The position numbers and the translations under genes are program-made. From assembly GCA_934168365.1 (NCBI GenBank), contig CAKPNJ010000001.1, forward strand, positions 124,001-188,000: DNA of 64,000 nt, written 5' to 3'. The DNA is from an uncultured Clostridia bacterium. GTDB lineage: Bacteria > Bacillota > Clostridia > TANB77 > CAG-508. Under the pieces are notes generated by a model. The model saw only the letters and a list, made by a program, of their open reading frames with translations. It had not been told where the DNA came from and made no database searches. Shown here piece after piece: positions 7,709-15,392 of the stretch; positions within the stretch are counted from its first letter, which is position 1, and every line of letters starts with the position of its first letter.

Positions 7709-8137
7709 ATGAACAAAGTAATTTTAATGGGGCGCTTAACAAGAGATCCAGAAGTAAGATACACACAAACAAACAACACATTAGTAGCTTCTTTTAGTTT
7801 AGCAGTTAATCGTAGATTTGCTAGACCAGGAGAAGAAAGACAAGCAGACTTTATCAATATAGTTGCATGGAGCAAACTTGGTGAATTCTGTAGCAAATAT
7901 TTTAAAAAAGGTCAACAAGTTGGTATAATAGGAAGAATACAAACAAGAACTTGGGATGATGAACAAGGTCAAAAACGTTACATAACAGAAGTAATTGCAG
8001 AAGAAGCATATTTTGCAGATAGCAAAAGAGAAGGAGATGGAGCAGCAAATAACTTTGATGCAACATTTGGAACAATGCCTTCTACAGACTCTAGTTCAGA
8101 TTTCGAAATCTCTTCAGGAGATGACCTACCATTTTAA
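7709..8137 (+). CDS. ssb: Single-stranded DNA-binding protein
   Basis: This 142-residue SSB has an N-terminal OB-fold (MNKVILMGRLTRDPEVRYT, DFINIVAWSKLGEF, GIIGRIQTRTW), a flexible acidic linker, and the C-terminal tip DDLPF that recruits replication and repair partners. It lies between rpsF and rpsR as usual in Firmicutes, with RBS GTGAGGTG before ATG 7709. Confidence 0.97.
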   Translation: MNKVILMGRLTRDPEVRYTQTNNTLVASFSLAVNRRFARPGEERQADFINIVAWSKLGEFCSKYFKKGQQVGIIGRIQTRTWDDEQGQKRYITEVIAEEAYFADSKREGDGAANNFDATFGTMPSTDSSSDFEISSGDDLPF

Positions 8138-8158
8138 TTAGAATAGGGGGAAAGAAAA

Positions 8159-8437
8159 ATGGCAGACAAAAAGAACAATAAAAGAAATATGAGAAACAAC
8201 GATGAAGATTATAATCCTAAATTTAGAAAAGCAAGAAAAAAAGTATGCCCACTATGTGCAGACAAAAACTTGAAACTAGATTATAAAAATGCAGACCAAT
8301 TGAGAAAATTCGTTAATGAAAAAGGAAAAATACTTCCAAGAAGAGCAACTGGTGCATGTGCAATTCATCAAAGAGACATTACACTAGCTGTTAAAAGAGC
8401 TAGACAAATAGCTGTATTACCATACACAGCAGAATAA
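8159..8437 (+). CDS. rpsR: 30S ribosomal protein S18
   Basis: This 92-residue protein has a basic N-terminal extension and the S18 core [31 protein letters not shown] and [13 protein letters not shown]. Three cysteines (CPLC and GAC) fit the zinc-type S18 variant seen in some Firmicutes. It is the last gene of the operon and is followed by a terminator. Confidence 0.96.
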   Translation: MADKKNNKRNMRNNDEDYNPKFRKARKKVCPLCADKNLKLDYKNADQLRKFVNEKGKILPRRATGACAIHQRDITLAVKRARQIAVLPYTAE

Positions 8438-8441
8438 TATT

Positions 8442-8470
8442 AAATACACTCGAAAGAGTGTATTTTTTTT
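8442..8470 (+). terminator. Terminator of rpsF-ssb-rpsR
   Basis: The stem AAATACACTC / GAGTGTATTT closes on a GAAA loop and runs into T8. Confidence 0.9.
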
Positions 8471-8534
8471 GTTTAAATTTGTAGCAGATGGGGAATAATT
8501 TCAATAAAATAATATAGAAAATCAGGAGAATATT

Positions 8535-9389
8535 ATGAAAATTGGAGTTGCTTTATCTGGTGGTGGAATACGTGGAATTGCACATGCAGGAGTGTTAAAA
8601 GCTTTAAAAGAAAATAATATAAAAGTTGATATAATAGGTGGAACAAGTGCAGGAGGAATGGTGGCGAGTCTATATGCTATGGGCTTTGAACCAGAACAAA
8701 TACATGAGCTATTTAAAGAATATGCTAAAGAAATAATAGGGACAAAGCATTTGCCACTTGTATCTACGTTATTGCATTTCTCTTTTAGTAAAAAAATTAC
8801 ACTAACAGGTTTTAACAATGGAGAAGCTATTGAAAAAATATATGATAAAGTAGCTAAAGAGCAAGGTATAGAAAAAATAAGTCAAATTCAAATGCCTTTG
8901 GTAATTCCAACTGTAGATATTATGAATCCAAGAGAATATATATTTACCAACAATATTCCAATAAATGCAGAGGACAAAAGCAAATATATTAAAGATATAA
9001 CAGTTGGAAAAGCGGTAAGAGCTAGTAGTAGTTTTCCAGCAGTATTTATGCCTTGCAGAATAAAAGATTATGCATTTATGGATGGCGGAGTATTAGATAA
9101 TGTGCCAGTACAAGAAGTAAGAAACCAAGGAGCCGAAAGAGTTCTAGCTGTAAAATTTGATGCTGATCAAATAGAAAAAGATAGTAACATAATGGACATT
9201 GCTATGAAGACAATTGACATTATGGGAAGTAAGATATCTGAAGAAGGCTTGAAAACAAGTGATTACATTTTAAATGTGTATACTGATAAAGTAGGTTTAT
9301 TAGATATTGAAAAACTAGACAAATGTTATGAGTACGGATATCAAAGTGTAATTGAAAATTTAGATGCAATAAAAAAGGCTCTAGGTTAA
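8535..9389 (+). CDS. Patatin-like phospholipase (RssA/YlbK type)
   Basis: This 284-residue serine lipase of the patatin fold has the oxyanion loop GGGIRGIAHAG, the nucleophile elbow GGTSAGG and the catalytic Asp in DGGVLDN, so the Ser-Asp dyad is complete. It is a small cytoplasmic protein without a signal peptide and probably acts on phospholipids; the substrate is unknown. The RBS CAGGAG precedes ATG 8535. It stands alone between the ribosomal operon and a convergent gene. Confidence 0.92.
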   Translation: MKIGVALSGGGIRGIAHAGVLKALKENNIKVDIIGGTSAGGMVASLYAMGFEPEQIHELFKEYAKEIIGTKHLPLVSTLLHFSFSKKITLTGFNNGEAIEKIYDKVAKEQGIEKISQIQMPLVIPTVDIMNPREYIFTNNIPINAEDKSKYIKDITVGKAVRASSSFPAVFMPCRIKDYAFMDGGVLDNVPVQEVRNQGAERVLAVKFDADQIEKDSNIMDIAMKTIDIMGSKISEEGLKTSDYILNVYTDKVGLLDIEKLDKCYEYGYQSVIENLDAIKKALG

Positions 9390-9397
9390 CTAGAGCC
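9377..9397. terminator. Shared terminator of convergent genes
   Basis: GGCTCTAG and CTAGAGCC form an 8-bp stem covering the patatin stop codon. The minus-strand side runs into T6, so it mainly ends the gene at 9404-10549. Confidence 0.75.
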
Positions 9398-9403
9398 ATA
9401 ATT

Positions 9404-10549
9404 TTATTCTTTAACTTCTTCTAAAGCTTTTTTAGTAAATAGTGAATATACAAATATTCCTAATCCGAAAACTACAGTGAATATTGAGATATATCCTCCA
9501 ACAAATGGTACTTGTTGTAATAGCCATAATACTGCAACTGAAGCAATAGAAAGTAATATAAATTTAGTTTTAGTTTTGTTTTTTAACTTATCTGCAAAAT
9601 AGTTTCCAATTGCCATACCTAAAATAGCTATAGTAATTGAAAGAACTAATATGTATGCAACTAATAAAGATAATCCAGCATAAGCAAAAATAATAGTAAA
9701 TAGTAGAATAATAGATGCTATTGGAACAAATATTATCGCACCAATACCAATTAATGCTGATATGAATGGCTTTTTAGTCATACTGTAAGTTGCTTTCTTT
9801 GCAAAGTTTGGTGTAACAAATGTAGCCAAAATAATAACTAGGGTAGCATATAATACAACAATAAAGAAGTTAGTAACATAATTTGAAATTATTTTAGCAG
9901 TAGATGGTTGTTCAACTTTCATTTGCTCAAAGTTAACTTCTCCAATAACTGTATCTTCAGGAATAGTAACCTCATTTGGTGCACTATAATTTAAATTTCC
10001 GCCAATTAAATTTTTAGAATCTTCAGCAAATGAAAGAGTATTAGTTGATAAATTTACATCTCTACCAACCTTTCCTTGAAAAGCTACAGTGTCAGCTGAT
10101 AAATTTAAATCTCTAACCACAAAACCATTTTCAGCTAAGGTAAATTCTTGTGAAAGTGCATAAACATCACTAACTTTGCCTAAAACCTTCATTTCTCTCG
10201 CTAAAGCAAATACAGTACCAGTTACTTCAGCACCTGATTCAATTACTAATGAATTTGCCATTACAAATAAATCACCTTTTACATAGCCAGAAATAGTAAC
10301 TTGTTGTCCGATTAAAAATGAGTTACCATTAACATAACCATTAAGCAATACATTAGTGTTACCTTCGTAAACAGAAGAGTTAATGTTTAGTATAGTTGTT
10401 GTTTCACTATCTCCTGAACTTTGCGAAGTTTCAGCAATAGGCATTCCACCTTCTTGGCTAGTAGTAACTACATCTGTTGCAAAACAAACAGAAGAAAATA
10501 CTACTAATAAAGCAAAACATAAAGCTAAAATTTTAAATGTTTTCTTCAT
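9404..10549 (-). CDS. Secreted bactofilin-like domain protein with C-terminal membrane helices
   Basis: This 381-residue protein has an N-terminal signal peptide (ILALCFALLVVFSSVCFA). A beta-rich repeat region (about 50-200) follows with the bactofilin-type stepping pattern of GNSFLIGQQV, GYVKGDLFVMA and GTVFALAREMKV. Next come four or so hydrophobic helices (about 225-370) and a short basic tail. The beta-solenoid probably sits outside the membrane. Such proteins in Clostridia are annotated as polymer-forming; the function is unknown. A strong RBS (GGAGG) precedes the start. Confidence 0.75.
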   Translation of the reverse strand: MKKTFKILALCFALLVVFSSVCFATDVVTTSQEGGMPIAETSQSSGDSETTTILNINSSVYEGNTNVLLNGYVNGNSFLIGQQVTISGYVKGDLFVMANSLVIESGAEVTGTVFALAREMKVLGKVSDVYALSQEFTLAENGFVVRDLNLSADTVAFQGKVGRDVNLSTNTLSFAEDSKNLIGGNLNYSAPNEVTIPEDTVIGEVNFEQMKVEQPSTAKIISNYVTNFFIVVLYATLVIILATFVTPNFAKKATYSMTKKPFISALIGIGAIIFVPIASIILLFTIIFAYAGLSLLVAYILVLSITIAILGMAIGNYFADKLKNKTKTKFILLSIASVAVLWLLQQVPFVGGYISIFTVVFGLGIFVYSLFTKKALEEVKE

Positions 10550-10606
10550 AAAAAAACCTCCTTTTAAATTTGATATAAATATATACCATTAAAAGGAGAA
10601 TGTCAA

Positions 10607-11233
10607 CTATTTGCACGATTTACACAAATGTTTAATACAGCAATTTTCACAATTTGGTTTTTGAGCTTTACAAGTATTTCTTCCATGCCAAATTAAAATA
10701 TGATTAGCATCATAATAATATTCTTTAGGAAATAGTTTTAATAAATCTTGTTCTACTTTTTGAGGCTCCTTAGCACTTGAAAATCCAATACGATTAGATA
10801 TCCTCTTAGCATGAGTATCAACAGCAATTCCTTGAGGGTTATTAAAAGCTTCAAGCATTATTACATTAGCACTTTTTCTGCCAACACCTGGAATAGACAT
10901 CAATTCTTCCATGGTTTTAGGAACCTCACCATTAAATTCAGTTAAGATTTTTTGAGAGGCAAGTTTTAAGTTTTTAGCCTTGTTTTTGTAAAATCCACAA
11001 GAATGAATCAAGTTTTCAATATCCTCCAAAGGCATATCTGCAAATGCTTGAGGAGTATTATATTTTGAAAAAAATTCGGCAGTTACCTTATTTACCCTTT
11101 CATCAGTACATTGAGCAGAAAGCATTACAGCAACCATCATCTCAAAAGGAGTATTAAAATCTAAACTACATTTTGCATCAGGATACTGTTTTTTCAATAA
11201 TTCAAAAATCTCAATGGCCTGTTTTTTATTCAT
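10607..11233 (-). CDS. nth: Endonuclease III, DNA glycosylase/AP lyase
   Basis: This 208-residue base-excision repair enzyme removes oxidised pyrimidines. Visible parts are the helix-hairpin-helix IPGVGRKSANVIM with the catalytic Lys, the catalytic Asp in AVDTHAKRISNR, and a C-terminal 4Fe-4S cluster (C-x6-C-x2-C-x5-C type, within CKAQKPNCENC and CIKHLC). Length and motifs are complete. It is transcribed opposite to spoVM. Confidence 0.96.
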   Translation of the reverse strand: MNKKQAIEIFELLKKQYPDAKCSLDFNTPFEMMVAVMLSAQCTDERVNKVTAEFFSKYNTPQAFADMPLEDIENLIHSCGFYKNKAKNLKLASQKILTEFNGEVPKTMEELMSIPGVGRKSANVIMLEAFNNPQGIAVDTHAKRISNRIGFSSAKEPQKVEQDLLKLFPKEYYYDANHILIWHGRNTCKAQKPNCENCCIKHLCKSCK

Positions 11234-11360
11234 AATATCACCTCACAAATATATTAAAACACAAAAGAAAGGAACTTTCAATAAGAGAAAACATAAAATG
11301 GTAACAGATAAGAGAAAAACTTAATATAATATACAAAAGAATTAGGGAGGTAATTTACAT

Positions 11361-11510
11361 ATGTTATGTGCATTGAAAAAAACATTAGGCGTATGCCTTA
11401 TAGGTTTGGGACTTGGAATATTGCTTGTATTATTACTTCCAATATCAGGTTGGCTATTTACTATTGGACTAGTGATTGTAATTGTTGGTCTAATGTGGTT
11501 ATCTTGTTAA
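11361..11510 (+). CDS. Small membrane protein of 49 residues upstream of spoVM
   Basis: The RBS AGGGAGG is followed by ATG 11361. The 49-residue product (MLCALKKTLGVCLIGLGLG and on) forms two hydrophobic helices (GVCLIGLGLGILLVLLL and WLFTIGLVIVIVGLMWL) joined by a proline turn, a hairpin membrane protein. It is 19 bases before spoVM and probably shares its transcript, so a role at the forespore membrane is possible. I do not recognise the family. Confidence 0.65.
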   Translation: MLCALKKTLGVCLIGLGLGILLVLLLPISGWLFTIGLVIVIVGLMWLSC

Positions 11511-11529
11511 AAAGGAGAGTGAATAATAA

Positions 11530-11607
11530 ATGACTATTGTTGTAAAAAAAGTTCCAAAATGTTTAAGAGGAATTGTAAAATTATTATTTGGAATAAAAGA
11601 AAAATGA
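11530..11607 (+). CDS. spoVM: Stage V sporulation protein M, spore-coat anchoring peptide
   Basis: This 25-residue amphipathic peptide (MTIVVKKVPKCLRGIVKLLF then GIKEK) matches the Bacillus subtilis SpoVM pattern, with KLPKFLGGIVRAMLG aligned to KVPKCLRGIVKLLFG. SpoVM recognises the curved forespore outer membrane and anchors SpoIVA to start coat assembly. The RBS AAAGGAG is seven or so bases upstream. Its neighbour rpmB, convergent here, is also next to spoVM in B. subtilis, which supports the call. The gene is far too short for standard annotation. Confidence 0.88.
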   Translation: MTIVVKKVPKCLRGIVKLLFGIKEK

Positions 11608-11612
11608 TACGA

Positions 11613-11646
11613 AAAAAGAGGCTATCTATATAGCCTTTATTTTCGG
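11613..11646. terminator. Bidirectional terminator between spoVM and rpmB
   Basis: AGGCTAT and ATAGCCT form the stem, flanked by A6 on the left and a T-rich run on the right, so it serves both convergent genes. Confidence 0.7.
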
Positions 11647-11674
11647 TTTGTATATCTATTATAATAACTCATTA

Positions 11675-11872
11675 TTAAGCTCTAGCAACTTTTCCAGAAC
11701 GTAAGCATTTTGTACAAGCATGAATTGTTTGAGTTTCACCATTAACAACAGCTTTTACTCTTCTTAAATTTGGTTTAAAAGTTCTAGTTGTTCTTCTACT
11801 AACGTGAGAACGAGCAATACTTATTTTGTTTCCATGAGCTAATGTTTTTCCACAAATATCACATTTTGCCAT
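11675..11872 (-). CDS. rpmB: 50S ribosomal protein L28
   Basis: This 65-residue L28 has the zinc-type pairs CDICGK near the N-terminus and CTKCLRSGKV at the C-terminus, and the RNA-binding stretch TTRTFKPNLRRVK. The RBS AGGAGGTG precedes ATG. It is monocistronic. Confidence 0.96.
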   Translation of the reverse strand: MAKCDICGKTLAHGNKISIARSHVSRRTTRTFKPNLRRVKAVVNGETQTIHACTKCLRSGKVARA

Positions 11873-11981
11873 TAAACTGCACCTCCTATGCGAAATCTAA
11901 AATTGACTAAATACAAGTTTAACACATAATTTTAAAAATTACAAGACTTTTTTGAAAATTTGGTAAATTTCCACAAATTAG

Positions 11982-12011
11982 TTGACAAATATGGAAAAAA
12001 TATGGTATACT
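11982..12011 (+). promoter_or_regulatory. Sigma-A promoter of infC-rpmI-rplT
   Basis: TTGACA (11982-11987) and TATACT (12006-12011) are separated by 18 bp, with a leader of about 130 nt before infC. Confidence 0.75.
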
Positions 12012-12030
12012 AATAAACGTAAATTAAAGA

Positions 12031-12134
12031 AGCAATCCATGCTCACCTTAAGCAAATGGCAAAGAGGTAAATATTTTACTTGATTTATTAAGTATTTTTA
12101 TGCGTGGATTGATTTTAAAATCAATCTTTTTTTT
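12031..12134 (+). promoter_or_regulatory. L20-type leader with transcription attenuator upstream of infC
   Basis: A perfect hairpin GATTGATTTT/AAAATCAATC at 12107-12126 followed by T8 is an intrinsic terminator placed before infC. An upstream stretch GCAATCCATGC (about 12032) can pair with GCGTGGATTG (about 12102), overlapping the 5' arm of the terminator. The two folds are therefore mutually exclusive. Firmicutes infC-rpmI-rplT operons are known to be controlled by an L20-binding leader of this design; L20 binding here is inferred. Confidence 0.7.
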
Positions 12135-12147
12135 ATGGAGGTGTTTT

Positions 12148-12666
12148 ATTATAAAACAAGATTTACCAATCAATGAACAAATTAGAGCAAGTAAAGTACA
12201 ACTAATTGATGAAAATGGAGAAAAAAAAGGAGTAGTAAGTCTTAGTGAAGCTTTAGATATGGCTTTCGAAAAAAAATTAGACTTAGTTATGGTTTCTCCA
12301 AACCCAGAAATGCCAGTTTGTAAAATTATGAATTATGGCAAATACAAATTTGAACAGTCTAAAAGAGAAAAAGAAGCTCGTAAAAAGCAAAAAAGTTTTG
12401 AAGTAAAAGAAATTCGTATCACGCCAAATATTGATACACATGATTTTGAATTCAAAGCTAAAAACGCAAGAAAATTCTTGGAAGATGGCAACAAAGTAAA
12501 AATCACATTAAAATTTAGAGGAAGAGAAATGAACTATATTAAATTAGGAGAAGAAGTTCTTCAAAAGTTTATAGATGATTTATCAGATATTTCTGTTCCA
12601 GAGAAAAAGCCACTTTTAGAAGGTAAAAACATGTTTATTATATTGGCTAAAAAAGCTGATAAGTAA
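12148..12666 (+). CDS. infC: Translation initiation factor IF-3, AUU start codon
   Basis: IF-3 monitors start-codon choice on the 30S subunit. The family N-terminus DLPINEQIRASKVQLIDENG begins right after a clear RBS, GGAGG at 12137-12141. Six bases on is ATT (12148-12150), then ATA; no ATG, GTG or TTG is in register. AUU is the well-known autoregulatory start of infC in Escherichia coli, so ATT 12148 is the likely start, giving 172 residues. The in-frame ATG at 12100 lies inside the terminator leader and would add an unrelated hydrophobic stretch. The C-domain EIRITPNIDTHDFEFKAKNA is normal. Confidence 0.9.
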   Translation: MIKQDLPINEQIRASKVQLIDENGEKKGVVSLSEALDMAFEKKLDLVMVSPNPEMPVCKIMNYGKYKFEQSKREKEARKKQKSFEVKEIRITPNIDTHDFEFKAKNARKFLEDGNKVKITLKFRGREMNYIKLGEEVLQKFIDDLSDISVPEKKPLLEGKNMFIILAKKADK

Positions 12667-12705
12667 TATATACAAAAAGCATTAAATTTAAAGGAGGAAT
12701 AAATT

Positions 12706-12909
12706 ATGCCAAAACTAAAAACAAACAAAGCAGCTAAAAAGAGATATTCTTACACAGCTACTGGAAAAGTTAAAAGAACAAAGGCTAATAAAAGACATAT
12801 TTTAGCTAGAAAAACAAGCAGAGCAAAATCTAGAGGAAAAGTACAAGATGCTTATGCAGATAAAACATGTGAAGCAGGAATCAAAAAAATGCTACCATAT
12901 GGAAACTAA
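12706..12909 (+). CDS. rpmI: 50S ribosomal protein L35
   Basis: This 67-residue basic protein has the L35 signature MPKLKTNKAAKKRY followed by GKVKRTKANKRHILARK. RBS AAAGGAGG. It is the second gene of the infC operon. Confidence 0.97.
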   Translation: MPKLKTNKAAKKRYSYTATGKVKRTKANKRHILARKTSRAKSRGKVQDAYADKTCEAGIKKMLPYGN

Positions 12910-12939
12910 AAATAGAAGAATAGAGGAAGGTGAATTAAA

Positions 12940-13296
12940 ATGGCAAGAGTAAAAACAGCAATAATTACTCGTAAAAAACATAAAAAAATATTAAAAAGAG
13001 CAAAAGGATATTATGGTGCAAAACACTACAGATTTAGAATGGCTAAACAAGCTGTTATGAAATCAGGAAACTATGCTTATGTAGGAAGAAAAGACAAAAA
13101 GAGTAATTTTAGAAAATTATGGATAGCAAGAATTAATGCAGCAGCTAGAATGAATGGAACAACATACAGCAAATTAGTTGCAGGACTAAAAAAAGCAAAT
13201 GTTGTTGTTAACAGAAAAATGTTAGCTGAACTTGCAGTAACAGATCCAAAAGCATTTACTGAAATAGTAAAAGTAGCTGAAAAAGCAAGTAAATAA
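12940..13296 (+). CDS. rplT: 50S ribosomal protein L20
   Basis: This 118-residue protein has the L20 signature blocks [19 protein letters not shown] and [20 protein letters not shown]20 is needed early in 50S assembly and is the likely repressor acting at the leader at 12031-12134. It is the last gene of the operon. Confidence 0.97.
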   Translation: MARVKTAIITRKKHKKILKRAKGYYGAKHYRFRMAKQAVMKSGNYAYVGRKDKKSNFRKLWIARINAAARMNGTTYSKLVAGLKKANVVVNRKMLAELAVTDPKAFTEIVKVAEKASK

Positions 13297-13304
13297 ATAA
13301 GGAA

Positions 13305-13331
13305 GGTGTCCTTTTTAGGACACCACTTTTT
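13305..13331 (+). terminator. Terminator of infC-rpmI-rplT
   Basis: GGTGTCCT and AGGACACC form the stem with a T4 loop, followed by ACTTTTT. Confidence 0.85.
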
Positions 13332-13353
13332 GTATTCTAAGGAGTTTTAAAAA

Positions 13354-14403
13354 ATGAATTTAGGATTAGAAAATGAAGAAATAAAAAAATATTTACAAAT
13401 CTTATCAAAGGAATTTCCAGCTTTTTTAATAGAATATGCTAATGTGCCAGAAATGCAAAGATTAAAAGGAATAAGTATGGTATCAGCATGTGAACACACT
13501 AAATTGATTCCATATAAATTTTTTCATACTAGATATGAGCATAGTTTAGGAGTTGCATTAATTATTTGGCACTTTACCAAAGATAAAAAACAAGCAATAG
13601 CAGGGCTATATCATGATATAGCAACACCATCTTTCAGCCATGTTGTAGATTATTTACATGGAGATTATGAAAAACAAGAATCAACAGAAGAGCTTACAGA
13701 AACAATTATAAAAAATTCAAAAGACATAATGAAATTATTAAATAGAGATAATATAAAATTGGAAGAAGTGATAGATTATCATATATATCCAATTGCAGAT
13801 AATGATAGTCCAAAATTATCTGCAGATAGATTAGAGTATACACTAAGTGATGGTCTAGTAACACAAGATGCCTTTACTTTAGAGTCTATTGATAGAATAT
13901 ATAACAATATAAAAATATTAAAAAATGAGCAAGGCGAAGATGAAATTGGATTTGAAAATCTAGATATAGCAGAAGAATATTTAAGAAGATCAAGTATAAT
14001 GTGGCATTTGTTTTGTAGAAATAGTGAAAACAACATGATTATGCAATTTTGGACAGATATATTAAGAAAAATGGCAAAAGAAAACTATATTACAGAAGAA
14101 GACTTATACTTGTATTCTGAAAAAGAAATAGTTGATAAAATAAGAAATTGTCCTAATAAAAAAATAAGAGATGCTTTTGAAATTTTTTCAAATAGTACAC
14201 AAGTTGGAAGAAGCGATACAGAAGTTAAAGATAAATATTGTATATCAATAAAGGCTAAAAAAAGATATACAAATCCGTTAGTAGTATGTGAGGATGGACA
14301 GGCAAGGAGAATAAGTGATATTTCTCAAATGGGGAAAGAATTGATAGAAGATATAAAAAACTATGAAGACAGCAAATATGCATATTTAAATTTTGAATTT
14401 TAA
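13354..14403 (+). CDS. HD-domain phosphohydrolase
   Basis: This 349-residue protein of the dGTPase-related HD superfamily has the metal ligands in HTRYEHSLGV, the HD pair in AGLYHDIATPSFSH and a later Asp in SADRLEYTLSDGL. These enzymes hydrolyse nucleotides or phosphate esters; the substrate cannot be told. It is followed 20 bases later by a NUDIX hydrolase, so the two may form a small nucleotide-sanitation operon. Confidence 0.85.
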   Translation: MNLGLENEEIKKYLQILSKEFPAFLIEYANVPEMQRLKGISMVSACEHTKLIPYKFFHTRYEHSLGVALIIWHFTKDKKQAIAGLYHDIATPSFSHVVDYLHGDYEKQESTEELTETIIKNSKDIMKLLNRDNIKLEEVIDYHIYPIADNDSPKLSADRLEYTLSDGLVTQDAFTLESIDRIYNNIKILKNEQGEDEIGFENLDIAEEYLRRSSIMWHLFCRNSENNMIMQFWTDILRKMAKENYITEEDLYLYSEKEIVDKIRNCPNKKIRDAFEIFSNSTQVGRSDTEVKDKYCISIKAKKRYTNPLVVCEDGQARRISDISQMGKELIEDIKNYEDSKYAYLNFEF

Positions 14404-14423
14404 ATTTAAGTGGAGTTATAAAA

Positions 14424-14936
14424 ATGGGAGAAATAGAATATTTAGATTTAGTAGATGAAAATGATAATGTTATAGGAAAAGAAGACAGAAATGTAATATA
14501 TAAAAATAATTGGAGAAATTTTAGAGTAATAAACATAATGATATTTACTAGCGATAATAAAATAGTTGTACCAAAAAGAAGTGAAAATAGAAGAGTTTTT
14601 CCAAATTGCTATGATTGTTCGGTTGGAGGACATGTATCATCTGGAGAAACATATGAACATGCAGCTTACAGGGAGCTAGAAGAAGAACTAGGAATTACTA
14701 ATGTAAAATTAGAAGAAATAGGATATTTTAAACCAGAACAATTGAATACTAGTACTTTTTCAAAGATGTATAAATTAATATATGATGGTGAATTGGATTA
14801 CGATAAAGATGGAATTCAAGAAATATATTATATGACAAAGGAAGAAATAAGAAAGCTAATAGATGAAAATCCATTACAGTTCAAAGAGGATTATCCTAAA
14901 TTTTTTAGATGGCTAGACAAAAATAAGTTGATATAA
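14424..14936 (+). CDS. NUDIX hydrolase (isopentenyl-diphosphate-isomerase-like subgroup)
   Basis: This 170-residue protein has a complete Nudix box, GGHVSSGETYEHAAYRELEE followed by ELGI. The N-terminus (YLDLVDENDNVIGKEDRN, then IYKNNWRNFRVINIMIF) is typical of YfcD/IDI-like Nudix proteins. It probably hydrolyses a nucleoside-diphosphate derivative. It shares a transcript with the HD protein. Confidence 0.88.
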   Translation: MGEIEYLDLVDENDNVIGKEDRNVIYKNNWRNFRVINIMIFTSDNKIVVPKRSENRRVFPNCYDCSVGGHVSSGETYEHAAYRELEEELGITNVKLEEIGYFKPEQLNTSTFSKMYKLIYDGELDYDKDGIQEIYYMTKEEIRKLIDENPLQFKEDYPKFFRWLDKNKLI

Positions 14937-14950
14937 TATAAATATAAAAA

Positions 14951-14985
14951 ATCAAGCGTTGACATTTAATTGTCAACGCTTTCTG
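14951..14985. terminator. Shared terminator, NUDIX gene and spoVA operon
   Basis: AGCGTTGACA and TGTCAACGCT form a 10-bp stem. On the minus strand it runs into T6, so it ends the spoVA operon best. Confidence 0.75.
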
Positions 14986-14988
14986 TGT

Positions 14989-15375
14989 TTATTGTTTCTT
15001 AATTTTAGGCTTAGCAATAAGTGAAGCTAAATATCCAAAGAATACTGCAGCTGCAATTCCACCAGCAGAAGCTTTAACACCACCAGTAAAAGCGCCTAAT
15101 AACCCGGAACTTTGCACTTCTTGAATAGCACCTTTAGCTAAGTTTGCACCAAATCCAGTTAATGGTACAGTCGCACCAGCACCTGCAAATTCTATTATAT
15201 ATTTATAAATTCCAAGTCCGCCAAGTATGGCACCAGCTGTAACATATATTACTAAAATCCTAGCAGGAGTCAATTTGGTTTTATCAATTAAAAGTTGACC
15301 TATTATACAAATAATTCCACCAACAACAAAACATTTTAATAAACCCATCCAATCAATACTTTGTATAAAATCCAT
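14989..15375 (-). CDS. spoVAE: Stage V sporulation protein AE (SpoVAEb)
   Basis: This 128-residue membrane protein has four hydrophobic segments and the SpoVAC/AE block GAGATVPLTGFGANLAKGA. With SpoVAC and SpoVAD it forms the channel that moves Ca-dipicolinate into the forespore and out at germination. The start is ATG 15375 with GGAGGTG eight bases before; an upstream TTG overlaps the RBS. Last gene of the operon. Confidence 0.92.
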   Translation of the reverse strand: MDFIQSIDWMGLLKCFVVGGIICIIGQLLIDKTKLTPARILVIYVTAGAILGGLGIYKYIIEFAGAGATVPLTGFGANLAKGAIQEVQSSGLLGAFTGGVKASAGGIAAAVFFGYLASLIAKPKIKKQ

Positions 15376-15392
15376 ACAATTCACCTCCAAAT

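Noticed and set aside
12100..12147. ATG 12100 as start of infC
   Set aside because: It has no RBS, runs through the terminator hairpin and adds a hydrophobic stretch not found in IF-3.
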